From JACCZX01 sp038216465 (GTDB taxonomy: Bacteria; Pseudomonadota; Gammaproteobacteria; Burkholderiales; Burkholderiaceae_F): a stretch of 64,000 nt of DNA. The notes under the pieces were generated by a model. The model was not told where the DNA came from, searched no databases, and saw nothing but the letters and a program-made list of their open reading frames with translations. The stretch is from the NCBI GenBank assembly GCA_038216465.1, contig JBBQQC010000011.1, positions 1-64,000 of the forward strand, given 5' to 3'. The position numbers and the translations under genes are program-made. Shown one piece after another: positions 24,145-33,641 of the stretch. Positions within the stretch are counted from its first letter, which is position 1. The number at the start of each line of letters is the position of its first letter.

Positions 24145-25074
24145 ATGGAATTACTTCTGCAGCAGGTCATCAACGGGCTGGTACTGGGCAGCATGTATGC
24201 GCTGATCGCTCTCGGCTACACGATGGTCTACGGGATCCTGAACCTGATCAACTTTGCCCACGGCGATGTTCTGATGGTCGGGGCACTGACGGCGCTGTCG
24301 ACCATCCTGTTCCTGCAGCCGATGTTCGTCGACGTTCCCGGATGGATGCTGTTGATCGTCGGCGTGCTCGCCGCGATTCCGGTGTGCGTCACGATCAGTC
24401 TGATCATCGAGCGTGTTGCCTACCGGCCGCTGCGCAACGCGCCGCGGCTGGCACCGCTGATTACCGCGATCGGCGTGTCGATTCTGCTGCAGACGTTCGC
24501 GATGATCGTCTGGGGCCGTAACTTCCTCACGTTTCCCGCATTGCTGGATGACCGACCGATCGAATTTTTCGGCGCGACGCTGACGACGACGCGTGCGCTC
24601 GTCATCATCACGTCGGCCGTGATCATGACCGGCCTGATGGTGCTGGTGAATCGCACCAAGCTCGGACGCGCGATGCGCGCAACTGCCGAAAACCCGCGCG
24701 TCGCCGGCTTGATGGGCGTCAATCCAAACTACGTAATCGCCATCACGTTTGCCATCGGCGCCGCACTGGCTGCGGTCGCGGGCGTGATGTGGGCCGCCAC
24801 CTATTCAACCGCGCACTTCTTCATGGGGTTCACTCCCGGATTAAAGGCGTTTACCGCGGCGGTGCTGGGCGGCATCGGCAACATTCCAGGTGCGATGCTC
24901 GGCGGGTTGTTACTCGGACTGATCGAAGCGCTGGGAGCAGGCTACATAGGAGACCTGACGCACGGGATCTTCGGCTCCAACTATCAGGATGTGTTCGCAT
25001 TTATCGTGCTGGTGAGCGTGCTGATCTTCCGTCCATCGGGCCTGCTCGGAGAGCGCGTCTCCGATCGCGCGTAG
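24145..25074 (+). CDS. livH: Branched-chain amino-acid ABC transporter permease LivH
   Basis: 309-residue inner-membrane permease with eight or nine hydrophobic helices. Family stretches GLVLGSMYALIALGYTMVYG (about 13-32), NLINFAHGDVLMVGA and TAENPRVAGLMGVNPN are clear, the last being the cytoplasmic ATPase-docking loop. Ends ten bases before livM. An AAGGAG element precedes the ATG. Confidence 0.94.
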   Translation: MELLLQQVINGLVLGSMYALIALGYTMVYGILNLINFAHGDVLMVGALTALSTILFLQPMFVDVPGWMLLIVGVLAAIPVCVTISLIIERVAYRPLRNAPRLAPLITAIGVSILLQTFAMIVWGRNFLTFPALLDDRPIEFFGATLTTTRALVIITSAVIMTGLMVLVNRTKLGRAMRATAENPRVAGLMGVNPNYVIAITFAIGAALAAVAGVMWAATYSTAHFFMGFTPGLKAFTAAVLGGIGNIPGAMLGGLLLGLIEALGAGYIGDLTHGIFGSNYQDVFAFIVLVSVLIFRPSGLLGERVSDRA

Positions 25075-25084
25075 GTGGCACGCC

Positions 25085-26218
25085 ATGCGCTATTTCTTTC
25101 CCCGGCTGCGCAAAGACTCTCGCTCCGCGTGGATCGCTGCATTGGCACTCGCGCTGACGCTTGCGGCGCTGCCATGGGTGGCCGGTCAGTTCGGCAACGC
25201 GTGGGTGCGCGTTCTGGCGTTTGCGTGTCTGTACATCATGCTGGCGCTTGGGTTGAACATCGTGGTCGGCTTTGCCGGCCTGCTTGACCTCGGCTATATC
25301 GCCTTTTACGCAGTCGGCGCCTACATGTATGCGCTGCTCGCATCACCGCACCTGACACAGCAATTCGCGTGGATCGCGCAGGTGTTTCCGGAAGGTCTGC
25401 ACCTGCCGATCTGGCTGGTGGTCCCGTTTGGCGCGAGTATCGCCGCGTTGTTCGGCGTGCTGCTCGGAGCGCCCGTGCTCAAGCTGCGCGGCGATTACCT
25501 GGCGATCGTCACGCTCGGCTTCGGCGAAATCATTCGTATTTTCATCAACAATCTGAACTCGCCGCTAAATATCACCAACGGGCCGCAGGGCATCACGCTG
25601 ATCGATCCGATCAAGATCGCGGGCGTGACCTTTTCGAAGACGATTACCTTCTTCGGCTACGAATTTTCGTCGCTGGTGTTGTACTACTACCTTTTCCTGA
25701 CACTGACGATCATCACCGTCGTGATGTCGATCCGCCTGCAGGATTCGCGACTGGGCCGCGCGTGGATGGCGATCCGGGAAGACGACATCGCAGCCAAGGC
25801 GATGGGAATCAACGTGCGCAACGTCAAATTGCTCGCCTTCGCCCTGGGCGCAACGTTCGGCGGCGTCGCCGGCGCGATGTTCGCCTCGTTTCAGGGGTTC
25901 GTGTCGCCCGAGTCGTTCGTACTCAGCGAATCGATCATCGTGCTGGCGATGGTCGTGCTGGGTGGAATCGGGCACATACCCGGCGTGATACTGGGTGCTG
26001 TGCTGCTGGCAGTGCTGCCCGAATTTTTGCGCTACACCGTCGAGCCTGCACAAATGTTTCTATTCGGCAAGGTGATCTTGGAGGCCGAGATCCTGCGCAT
26101 GATGCTGTATGGGCTCGCACTCGTCTTGATCATGCTGTACCGGCCTAAGGGCCTGTGGCCGGCGCCTGAGCACGGCGTTAATCCGGTCGTGCAGCGCCAT
26201 TCACCGCTGGCAGCCTGA
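25085..26218 (+). CDS. livM: Branched-chain amino-acid ABC transporter permease LivM
   Basis: 377 residues, pairs with LivH. Conserved segments: GLNIVVGFAGLLDLGYIAFYAVGAY, LKLRGDYLAIVTLGFGEIIRIF, ITNGPQGI and the docking loop GRAWMAIREDDIAAKAMGIN. Slightly longer than the family mean because of a loop around 90-115 (HLTQQFAWIAQVFPEGLH). Between livH and livG in the conserved order. Confidence 0.94.
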   Translation: MRYFFPRLRKDSRSAWIAALALALTLAALPWVAGQFGNAWVRVLAFACLYIMLALGLNIVVGFAGLLDLGYIAFYAVGAYMYALLASPHLTQQFAWIAQVFPEGLHLPIWLVVPFGASIAALFGVLLGAPVLKLRGDYLAIVTLGFGEIIRIFINNLNSPLNITNGPQGITLIDPIKIAGVTFSKTITFFGYEFSSLVLYYYLFLTLTIITVVMSIRLQDSRLGRAWMAIREDDIAAKAMGINVRNVKLLAFALGATFGGVAGAMFASFQGFVSPESFVLSESIIVLAMVVLGGIGHIPGVILGAVLLAVLPEFLRYTVEPAQMFLFGKVILEAEILRMMLYGLALVLIMLYRPKGLWPAPEHGVNPVVQRHSPLAA

Positions 26219-26229
26219 GCGAGCCGAAC

Positions 26230-27024
26230 GTGGCCGACGTCGTTCTTCGTGTTGCGGGCGTCAACAAGCGCTTCGGCGGATTGCAGGCCCTTTCAGACGT
26301 TGGCGTCGAAATCGAACGCGGCCAGATCTACGGGCTGATCGGACCGAACGGAGCGGGCAAGACGACGTTTTTCAATGTGGTCACCGGCTTGTACGCGCCG
26401 GATTCAGGCACGTTCGAGCTCGCCGGTGCGCCTTACTCGCCGAGCGAAGTTCACAAGGTCGCGGCCGCCGGCATTGCGCGCACGTTTCAGAACATCCGTC
26501 TGTTTCCAGACATGACGGCGATGGAGAACGTGATGGTAGGACGCCATGTACGGACCAAGGCGACCGCGCTCGGCGCGATCCTGCGCACGCGGGCCACCGT
26601 CGCCGAGGAACGCGGCATCCGCCAGCGCTCGCTTGAGCTGCTGGACTACGTAGGCGTGGCGAAGTACGCCGACTATCAGGCGCGCACCCTCGCCTACGGC
26701 GACCAGCGAAGACTCGAGATTGCGCGTGCCCTGGCAACTGATCCCAAATTGCTCGCGCTCGATGAGCCCGCGGCCGGCATGAATGCAACCGAGAAGCTCG
26801 CGCTGCGCGCGCTGCTGGTGGCGATCAGCCGCGACGGCGTCACGATTTTATTGATCGAGCACGACGTCAAGCTGGTGATGGGATTGTGCGATCAGGTCAC
26901 CGTACTCGACTACGGCAAGACGATCGCAGTCGGAACCGCCGCCGACGTACAGCGCAATCCCGCGGTGATCGAAGCGTATCTCGGCGCCGCGCACACCAAC
27001 GTCGCGTCGAAGGCGTCGGCATGA
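26230..27024 (+). CDS. livG: Branched-chain amino-acid ABC transporter ATPase LivG
   Basis: 264-residue ATPase, GTG start. Walker A GPNGAGKTT near 38-46; Walker B LLALDEPAAGMN. The signature motif region reads LAYGDQRRLEIARAL: LAYGD in place of LSGGQ, usual for LivG. The D-loop and switch histidine (LIEHDVKLVM) are intact. Overlaps the livF start by four bases (ATGA). Confidence 0.93.
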   Translation: MADVVLRVAGVNKRFGGLQALSDVGVEIERGQIYGLIGPNGAGKTTFFNVVTGLYAPDSGTFELAGAPYSPSEVHKVAAAGIARTFQNIRLFPDMTAMENVMVGRHVRTKATALGAILRTRATVAEERGIRQRSLELLDYVGVAKYADYQARTLAYGDQRRLEIARALATDPKLLALDEPAAGMNATEKLALRALLVAISRDGVTILLIEHDVKLVMGLCDQVTVLDYGKTIAVGTAADVQRNPAVIEAYLGAAHTNVASKASA

Positions 27025-27773
27025 CCGATGCCAAGCCGACGTCGGCAGCCACGATGTCCGACCTTGTGCTGCGCGTATCCGGTCTGCACGTTGCCTACGG
27101 CGGCATTCAAGCCGTCAAGGGCATCGCTCTGGAGGTGCGTGCGGGCGAGCTCGTAACGCTGATCGGCGCCAACGGGGCCGGCAAGACGACGACGTTGAAA
27201 GCGATCACGGGCACGCAAACCTGGAGCGGCGAGGTCGAGTACATGGGCGCTTCGACCAAAGGCCAGGCGCCCTTTCAGCTGTTGACGAAAGGCTTGACGA
27301 TGGTGCCCGAAGGACGTGGCGTGTTCGCGCGCATGACGGTCACCGAAAATCTGCAAATGGGCGCCTTCGTGCGGCGTGATGCCGACGGCATCAAGCGCGA
27401 TATCGATCAGATGTTCGCGATTTTTCCGCGTTTGAAGGAACGCGCCAAGCAGCTCGCCGGCACGTTGTCAGGCGGCGAGCAGCAAATGCTGGCGATGGCA
27501 CGCGCACTGATGAGCCAGCCGAAGCTGCTGCTGCTCGACGAGCCGTCAATGGGTTTGGCGCCGATCATGGTGGAAAAAGTGTTCGACGTGATTCGTTCGG
27601 TGGCCGAGCGCAAGGTGCCGATGCTGCTGGTCGAACAGAACGCTCGGCTTGCTCTGGAAGCGGCGCATCGCGGTTACGTCATGGAATCGGGACTGATCAC
27701 GCTGAGCGGCGATGCAAAGTCGCTGCTGAATGATCCGAAGGTGCGGGAAGCCTATCTTGGGGAAGCTGCATAA
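27021..27773 (+). CDS. livF: Branched-chain amino-acid ABC transporter ATPase LivF
   Basis: 250 residues from the coupled ATG; a second ATG 11 codons on (MSDLVLRVSGL) is where most LivF proteins begin, giving 239 residues, so either start could be used. Walker A GANGAGKTT, signature LSGGEQQMLAMARAL, Walker B LLLLDEPSMGL. Completes the livKHMGF set; 97 bp of non-coding sequence follow before the next gene. Confidence 0.93.
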   Translation: MTDAKPTSAATMSDLVLRVSGLHVAYGGIQAVKGIALEVRAGELVTLIGANGAGKTTTLKAITGTQTWSGEVEYMGASTKGQAPFQLLTKGLTMVPEGRGVFARMTVTENLQMGAFVRRDADGIKRDIDQMFAIFPRLKERAKQLAGTLSGGEQQMLAMARALMSQPKLLLLDEPSMGLAPIMVEKVFDVIRSVAERKVPMLLVEQNARLALEAAHRGYVMESGLITLSGDAKSLLNDPKVREAYLGEAA

Positions 27774-27870
27774 GCGCATTCGCGCGCGCTCAAGCGATTC
27801 GCTGGTGAGTCGCAGCATATTCAGCGACGACTTGACTGGGCGCTGCGCGGCTTATCGATCGAGGACAAGA

Positions 27871-28860
27871 GTGCGCAAGCGTTCGGGTGCGCGACGAGCA
27901 TGGTCGACGTGCGTCGTCGCGTTAATGTTGTTGAGCTGCAACCGGCCAGACGCCAATCTCTTTTCCGGGTACGCGGAGGGTGACTTTGTTTACGTCGGCC
28001 CGGTGATGGCGGGACGCATCGAATCAATCGCAGCACAACGCGGCGCGCGCGTCGAGAAAGGTGCGACGCTGTTTCAACTCGAGACCGATGCACAGGCTTT
28101 CGAGCGCTCGACCGCTGCCGCGCGCGCCGACCAGGCCGCCGCGCAGACGCGCAACCTGCAGAAAGGCCGTCGCGTCGAGGAGCTGCGCGCGATCGAGCAG
28201 CAATTGGCACAGGCGCGCGCCGCACTGGAAGTGTCGACCAAGGACCTCGCACGCAATGAATCGTTGGTCAGACAGGGCTTCATGTCCGCCAGCGCGCTCG
28301 ACGGTATGCGCGCCGCGCGCTCGCGCGACAGCGCGCGGGTAGCCGAAGTCCAGGCTCAGCTCGCCAACGCACACAATGCAGCTCGCCCCGACGAGATCGT
28401 CGCCGCGCAGGCCGAGCAGCGCGCCGCGGAAAGCGATTTGGGAAGCGCGCGCTGGCGCGAAGCGCAGACGCGCGGGATGTCACCGGTGGCAGCAACCGTG
28501 CACGACGTCATGTATCGCGCCGGCGAGTGGGCGGCGGTAGGCGCGCCGATCGTCGCCTTACTGCCCGATGGTGCAGTGAAAGTGCGGTTCTTCGTACCTC
28601 AATCCGCTCTGCCTCGTATTGCGCCCGGCGACTCAGTCGCGGTGAGCTGTGACGGCTGTCCTGCCGGTCTCAGCGCGCGGGTTGCGTTCATCTCGACCCA
28701 GGCTGAGTTCACGCCGCCGGTGATCTACAGCAACGAAAGTCGCTCGAAGCTGGTGTTTATGGTTGAGGCACGGCCCGAAGCGGCTGCGGCGGCGCTGTTG
28801 AAGCCCGGTCAGCCACTCGACGTGCGTATTCCCAAAACCGCAGCACCTGCGCGCCAATGA
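27871..28860 (+). CDS. HlyD/MFP-family periplasmic adaptor, predicted lipoprotein
   Basis: 329 residues from a GTG start preceded by GAGGACAA. Signal peptide with a lipobox-like LLSC (about residues 18-21), then the biotinyl/lipoyl-like half (GRIESIAAQRGARVEKGATLF), a long helical hairpin (about 60-190, Ala/Arg/Gln-rich), the second lipoyl half and a beta-barrel (VRFFVPQSALPRI). Closest to the YbhG type of adaptor that links ABC-2 exporters to an outer-membrane channel. The ATGA overlap with the ATPase gene fixes it in this exporter operon. The frame extends upstream into livF, but those residues are not family-like. Confidence 0.82.
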   Translation: MRKRSGARRAWSTCVVALMLLSCNRPDANLFSGYAEGDFVYVGPVMAGRIESIAAQRGARVEKGATLFQLETDAQAFERSTAAARADQAAAQTRNLQKGRRVEELRAIEQQLAQARAALEVSTKDLARNESLVRQGFMSASALDGMRAARSRDSARVAEVQAQLANAHNAARPDEIVAAQAEQRAAESDLGSARWREAQTRGMSPVAATVHDVMYRAGEWAAVGAPIVALLPDGAVKVRFFVPQSALPRIAPGDSVAVSCDGCPAGLSARVAFISTQAEFTPPVIYSNESRSKLVFMVEARPEAAAAALLKPGQPLDVRIPKTAAPARQ

Positions 28861-29792
28861 CGAACGGCGGTGAGTACGCGATCGAGGTACGCGGGCTGAC
28901 GAAGTCCTTCGGCTCGCGCACCGTAGTCGATCATGTCGATCTGCACGTGCGGCGCGGCGAGGTGTGCGGATTTCTCGGTCCCAATGGCAGTGGCAAGACG
29001 ACGACGATCCGCATGTTGTGCGGTCTGCTCGAAGTCGATGAGGGTGAAGGCACGTGCCTCGGCTTCGACATCCGCCGTGACGCGCGCCGTATCAAGCTAC
29101 GCGTCGGCTACATGACGCAGCGCTTCGGGCTCTACGAAGACCTTTCGATTGAAGAAAACCTCGACTTCATCGCGCGCGTGTACCGCATCGACGATCGACG
29201 CGAACGAGTACGCGCGGCGCTCGAACGTCTCGGGCTGACCGATCGTCGCAAGCAGCTGGCAGCCACGCTATCGGGCGGCTGGAAGCAACGGCTCGCACTG
29301 GCGGCGTGTCTGCTGCATGAACCCGAGTTGCTGCTGCTCGACGAGCCGACCGCTGGAGTCGATCCAGCGGCGCGCCGCGATTTCTGGCGCCAGATCCACA
29401 CGCTGGCGAGCGAAGGCATCACCGTACTCGTCAGCACCCACTACATGGACGAAGCCGAGCGCTGTCACCGCCTGGTTTATATCTCATACGGCAAGCTGCT
29501 CGCGGCCGGCACCGCCGAGGAAGTGATTACAGCAGCCGGCCTACACACATGGGAAGTGCGTGGCGCACAGCTCGGCGACGTGCTCGAACTCACCGAGCGT
29601 GAAGGCGGTTGGATGGCAGTGCCATTCGGCGTCAGTCTTCACGTCAGCAGCGCCGCGCGCGATGACTTTCCGCAATGGCTGCAGACAACGGCACCGGCGC
29701 TGGCTGCTATCAGCGGAGTCGAAGCGATCCCCACCGGTCTGGAAGACGTCTTCATCGCTCTGACGCAAGATGCACGCGACAACTTCCGCTGA
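28857..29792 (+). CDS. ABC-2 type exporter ATPase (YbhF-like, single domain)
   Basis: 311 residues. Walker A GPNGSGKTTT at 41-50, signature LSGGW at 138-142 (Trp in place of the usual Gln, as in other ABC-2 ATPases), Walker B LLLLDEPTAGVDP from 158, and a C-terminal ~80-residue extension. E. coli YbhF has two fused ATPase domains; this one has a single copy. Overlaps the permease gene by 23 bp. Confidence 0.88.
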   Translation: MTNGGEYAIEVRGLTKSFGSRTVVDHVDLHVRRGEVCGFLGPNGSGKTTTIRMLCGLLEVDEGEGTCLGFDIRRDARRIKLRVGYMTQRFGLYEDLSIEENLDFIARVYRIDDRRERVRAALERLGLTDRRKQLAATLSGGWKQRLALAACLLHEPELLLLDEPTAGVDPAARRDFWRQIHTLASEGITVLVSTHYMDEAERCHRLVYISYGKLLAAGTAEEVITAAGLHTWEVRGAQLGDVLELTEREGGWMAVPFGVSLHVSSAARDDFPQWLQTTAPALAAISGVEAIPTGLEDVFIALTQDARDNFR

Positions 29793-30957
29793 CGCACCGC
29801 GCGCGTTCGAACCGCGCGAGCGATGGCGGCTGGCGTTGTCGAGGCAGCGCATCGGCGCGGTGTTGCGCAAGGAATTCGTCCAGCTGCGGCGTGATCGGCT
29901 GACATTCGCGATGCTGATCGGCGTGCCGATCATGCAGCTGGTGCTGTTCGGCTATGCAATCAACGCCGATCCGCGCAATCTACCCACGGCCGTGGTCGCA
30001 CTCGACCAGGGCCCGCTCGTGCGCAGCATCGTGCGGGCCGCGCACAACACGGGTTATTTCAAGATCATCGAAGTTGCCGGTGAGAGCGAAGTCGAGCGGA
30101 TGATCGCGCGCGGCGAAGTGCAATTCGCCCTGGTGTTTCCTTCGGACTTTTCGGCGCGCGTGCTGCGCGGTGAGCGTCCGGCGATGGCCGTATACGCCGA
30201 TGCGACCGACCCTTCGGCCACAGGCAACGCCGTCGCCGCTCTGACGCAGCTGCCGCAAATCGCGTTGCAGCACGATCTGCGCGGACCGCTGGCTTCTTTG
30301 AACACGGGTCACGCTCCGTTCGAAGTACGCGTGCATCGCCGCTACAACCCGGAAGGCCTGACCAACTACAACGTCGTGCCGGGTCTGATGGGTGTGATCC
30401 TGACAATGACGCTCGTAATGATGACTGCGATGGCGATGACTCGCGAGCGCGAGCGCGGCACTCTGGAGAATCTGCTCGCCACGCCGGTGCGACCGGTCGA
30501 GGTGATGATTGGCAAGATCCTGCCGTACGTGGCGATCGGCTATGTGCAGGTCCTGATCGTCTTCGTCGCCGCGCGTTTGCTGTTCGAGGTGCCGATGTTC
30601 GGCAACTTCGCGTTGCTATCGGCCGCCGTGGTGCTTTTCATCACGGCCACGCTCGGCGTCGGTTTTGCGTTCTCGACGCTGGCACGCTCGCAGATGCAGT
30701 CGATGCAGATGACGATGTTCTTTTTCCTGCCGAACATACTGCTATCGGGCTTCATGTTTCCTTTTCGAGGCATGCCGCTGTGGGCGCAATGGATCGGCGA
30801 AATGCTGCCGCTGACGCATTTCCTGCGCATCGTTCGCGCAGTGATGCTCAAGGGTGCCGGACTGATGGACGTCTTACCGCAGTCGATACCTATTGTTCTA
30901 TTCATCGCGGGCGCTGCCGCCGTTGCCATGGCCCGCTACAAGCAGACACTCGACTGA
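29770..30957 (+). CDS. ABC-2 type exporter permease (YbhS/YbhR-like)
   Basis: 395 residues: one N-terminal helix (RLTFAMLIGVPIMQLVLFGYAIN), a ~150-residue extracytoplasmic domain, then five or six helices (GLMGVILTMTLVMMTAMAMT and onward) containing the ABC-2 signature TREREKG-type stretch (TRERERGTLENLLATPV). Only one permease gene is present, so the transporter is probably a homodimer. Substrate unknown; relatives export drugs or lipophilic ions. Confidence 0.87.
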   Translation: MHATTSADAPRAFEPRERWRLALSRQRIGAVLRKEFVQLRRDRLTFAMLIGVPIMQLVLFGYAINADPRNLPTAVVALDQGPLVRSIVRAAHNTGYFKIIEVAGESEVERMIARGEVQFALVFPSDFSARVLRGERPAMAVYADATDPSATGNAVAALTQLPQIALQHDLRGPLASLNTGHAPFEVRVHRRYNPEGLTNYNVVPGLMGVILTMTLVMMTAMAMTRERERGTLENLLATPVRPVEVMIGKILPYVAIGYVQVLIVFVAARLLFEVPMFGNFALLSAAVVLFITATLGVGFAFSTLARSQMQSMQMTMFFFLPNILLSGFMFPFRGMPLWAQWIGEMLPLTHFLRIVRAVMLKGAGLMDVLPQSIPIVLFIAGAAAVAMARYKQTLD

Positions 30958-31001
30958 GAATTTGGCCTTGCGCACCTGGCACATCGGGCAGCGCGCTCTC
31001 G

Positions 31002-31604
31002 CTAGTGCTCGACCTGCAGGTCCGTCACCCACATCAACTCGCATGAGCCGCCGCCGGTGTCGTCGCGTGTGAGCGACGAGCGCCAGGTCCAGCCGTCGGG
31101 GTGCTTCACGTTGATCAAGTAGCCGGTGAGTCGAACAATCTCGCCCTTGCGCACGTGCAGAAGACGATTCTTGACTGAATCATCAGCGGGAACCAAGTGC
31201 GTATTGGCCGAGCTTCTTGCCATCATCGATGGCTCGAGCGGCGGCGCACCCTCCCAGCGATAGTGATACCAGCGATCGCCCTGACTGATGCTCAACCGGT
31301 CCAGCACCGCGGGGTCGGACATCGGCCCCCAGCCGAGCGCGAAGTCGAGCGGCGACAGATCGGCTTCCCGGCCCATCCGGTAACGCTCGATCGACAGAAC
31401 GCGGGCACGCACGTCGTAGCTTGCCACCGGCTCGATCGTGTAGCCGGCGCGCTGCAACGTGGCTGCGCCGGCACTTTCTTGAACCGGGATCTCGGCGACC
31501 GGGCCGCTTTTCAAGGCTCTGCGATCGGCCGCGCGGTCGTACATGAAGTACGTGATGCACGCGGCGGTGACAAAACCAACCAGCCAAGGCTTCAAACGTT
31601 CCAT
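31002..31604 (-). CDS. Conserved protein of unknown function with an N-terminal membrane anchor
   Basis: 200 residues; I do not recognise the family. One hydrophobic helix near the N-terminus (about 6-20, WLVGFVTAACITYFMY), then a soluble, probably periplasmic domain with well-ordered motifs: SPLDFALGWGPMSD, ISQGDRWYHYRW, and LTGYLINVKHPDGWTWRSSL followed by a Cys near the end (GGGSCELMWVTDLQV). The paired aromatic motifs suggest a beta-rich fold. The ATG used begins right before the helix. Convergent with the ABC permease and downstream of the transglutaminase-like gene. Confidence 0.65.
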   Translation of the reverse strand: MERLKPWLVGFVTAACITYFMYDRAADRRALKSGPVAEIPVQESAGAATLQRAGYTIEPVASYDVRARVLSIERYRMGREADLSPLDFALGWGPMSDPAVLDRLSISQGDRWYHYRWEGAPPLEPSMMARSSANTHLVPADDSVKNRLLHVRKGEIVRLTGYLINVKHPDGWTWRSSLTRDDTGGGSCELMWVTDLQVEH

Positions 31605-31708
31605 GCCTGGGTTATAGAACCACGCCCCGATTCGCGTCGGTGCGAACAGCGCCGTGTTTGCAAGCAATTTGTTCGAATCCCGCGCGCCGGCGCTTCGAAC
31701 AGGCGGCG

Positions 31709-32650
31709 TCAGATCCTGCGCACCGCCACCTCGACGTCCATTCCGATGTAATCCGACGCGCTGCCAAACCAGCTGCCAGTCAACGGTGCGGCAAGCTTCG
31801 GATCGCGCGCGAACGCCACGCGAATCAGATTCGCACTTCTGAATACTGCGTTGGTCGGATCGAATGGAACCCAGCCCGCGCCCGGCAAATACACGTCGAG
31901 CCATGCATGTGTCGCGCCGGCACCGACCACGCCTTCATCCCATCCGTTGTCCTGCGCCGGGTCATACAGGTAGCCCGAGACAAAGCGCCCCGCCATCCCG
32001 AGCCGACGTACCGCTTCCATCATCAGCAGGGCGTAGTCGCGGCAGCTTCCGGATCCGCGCGCCAGCGTTTCATCGGGCGTTTGCGTGCCCTCCTCGTCGC
32101 GTACCTCGTACTTCAGTCCACTCTTGATCGCGTCGGCCAGCGACATCAGCAGCTCTTTCGTATCGGGGCGCGCGGCCTGCGCAAAAAACGGACGCATCCA
32201 TTCGTACAAGCGGCCGTCGGGATCCAGATAGTGCGGCTCGAGCATCGCACCCAGATCGCGCCGCTCCTCACCGCTGTAGTCAAACGGCCAGCGTTGCGCG
32301 TGCGCGGCCAGCGGCAGCTCCTGCGCGCTGCGAACGAGATGCTGCTCGATCTTGAAGCGGCATTCGATCCTTAACTCCGCCGATTCGGCCTGCGGCGTCA
32401 CCAGCGTGACCGAATTCGACTGCGTGTCGAGCATCCAGTCGATGCGCGACGGCACGCTGACGTGGACGCCGGCTTCGAGCACCTGCACGTCGTGCCCCTC
32501 GCGCGGGCGAAACATCAACCGGTGCTGACCGAACCGCACCGGCTGACGATAGTGATACGTCGTGACGTGCTCGACCGTCAGCAGATTCAGCGGTGCGATC
32601 GCAGCCCCGCTTGCAACGGGCTCGCTAACGACTGACGTGGTGGCGGCCAA
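31709..32650 (-). CDS. Transglutaminase-like cysteine peptidase-fold protein
   Basis: 313 residues. N-terminal Bact_transglu_N beta domain (TVEHVTTYHYRQPVRFGQHR), then the catalytic core with Cys in GSGSCRDYALLM (about 195-206), His in GATHAWLDVYLPG and Asp in GWVPFDPTN, so the triad is complete. Known relatives act on peptide or isopeptide bonds; the bacterial role is not fixed. The start is a TTG preceded by AGGGAAGAG, three bases after the argC stop, so it belongs to that transcript. Confidence 0.83.
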   Translation of the reverse strand: MAATTSVVSEPVASGAAIAPLNLLTVEHVTTYHYRQPVRFGQHRLMFRPREGHDVQVLEAGVHVSVPSRIDWMLDTQSNSVTLVTPQAESAELRIECRFKIEQHLVRSAQELPLAAHAQRWPFDYSGEERRDLGAMLEPHYLDPDGRLYEWMRPFFAQAARPDTKELLMSLADAIKSGLKYEVRDEEGTQTPDETLARGSGSCRDYALLMMEAVRRLGMAGRFVSGYLYDPAQDNGWDEGVVGAGATHAWLDVYLPGAGWVPFDPTNAVFRSANLIRVAFARDPKLAAPLTGSWFGSASDYIGMDVEVAVRRI

Positions 32651-32653
32651 CGG

Positions 32654-33622
32654 TTACTCTTCCCTGGCTAGCGCGAGCCCCGCCTGTTCCGGCAACCCGA
32701 ACATCAGATTCATGTTCTGCACGGCTGCGCCGCTCGCGCCCTTGCCAAGATTGTCGAGGCGCGCTACCAGCAATGCCTGCTCGTTGGCATCGTTGGCAAA
32801 CACAAATACTTCAATCCGGTTGGTGCCGTTCAGTGCCTCAGGCTCGAGATACGCGCCGTCGCGCAGCGCCGAAGCGTCGTTCAGCGGACGCACGGTGATG
32901 AACGGTTCATCGATGAAATGGTCGAGATAGGCAGCGTGCAACGCCGCACCGGTGACGCGCCCCGGCAGCTGCCCGGTGTGTAGCGGGACCGACACCAGCA
33001 TTCCGCGCATGAAGTCGCCAACATGCGGCGAAAATACCGGTGCGCGGTCGAGCAGGCCCATCGTCTGCATTTCCGGCAGGTGCTTGTGCGCGAGGTTGAG
33101 GCCATACAGAACGATGCGTGCCGGCCGTCCCTCGGTGCGCTGATACGCCTCGATCAGCCGGCGCCCGCCACCCGAGTAGCCCGACACGGCGTTGACGCTG
33201 ACCAACGTGCTCGGCGGAAGAATTTCGCGTTCGCGTAGCGGGCGCAACAAAGCGATCGCACCGGTCGGGTAGCAGCCTGGATTCGAAACGCGCTGTGCCG
33301 AAGCAATGGTCGCGCGCTGCGTACGCGTCATCTCGGCGAAACCGTAAACCCAGTCCGGCGCCGTGCGATGCGCACTGCTCGCGTCGATAAATCGCGTGGC
33401 GGCGTTACCCGCAAGCGCGACGGTTTCCCGCGCGGCATCGTCAGGAAGACAGAGGATCACCAGGTCAACAGCGTTCAGAACACCGAGCTTTGCAGCGGCA
33501 TCCTTGCGCTGCTCGGCGGGCAAGCTGACCAACTCGATGTCATGTCGCGCGGACAAGCGCTCGCGAATCTCCAGCCCGGTCGTTCCGTGTTCCCCATCGA
33601 TGAATACTTTCGGCTTTCCCAT
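32654..33622 (-). CDS. argC: N-acetyl-gamma-glutamyl-phosphate reductase ArgC (type 2)
   Basis: 322 residues, the shorter type 2 class. NADPH site near the N-terminus (VFIDGEHGTTGLEIRERL), active-site Cys117 in NPGCYPTGA and GYSGGGRRLIEAY after it. Third step of arginine synthesis. A GGAG element precedes the ATG; the frame runs 32 codons further but without similarity. No other arg genes are nearby. Lies 19 bp after the flavin reductase gene. Confidence 0.93.
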   Translation of the reverse strand: MGKPKVFIDGEHGTTGLEIRERLSARHDIELVSLPAEQRKDAAAKLGVLNAVDLVILCLPDDAARETVALAGNAATRFIDASSAHRTAPDWVYGFAEMTRTQRATIASAQRVSNPGCYPTGAIALLRPLREREILPPSTLVSVNAVSGYSGGGRRLIEAYQRTEGRPARIVLYGLNLAHKHLPEMQTMGLLDRAPVFSPHVGDFMRGMLVSVPLHTGQLPGRVTGAALHAAYLDHFIDEPFITVRPLNDASALRDGAYLEPEALNGTNRIEVFVFANDANEQALLVARLDNLGKGASGAAVQNMNLMFGLPEQAGLALAREE

Positions 33623-33641
33623 GACTGCTCCGTGCAAGCGT

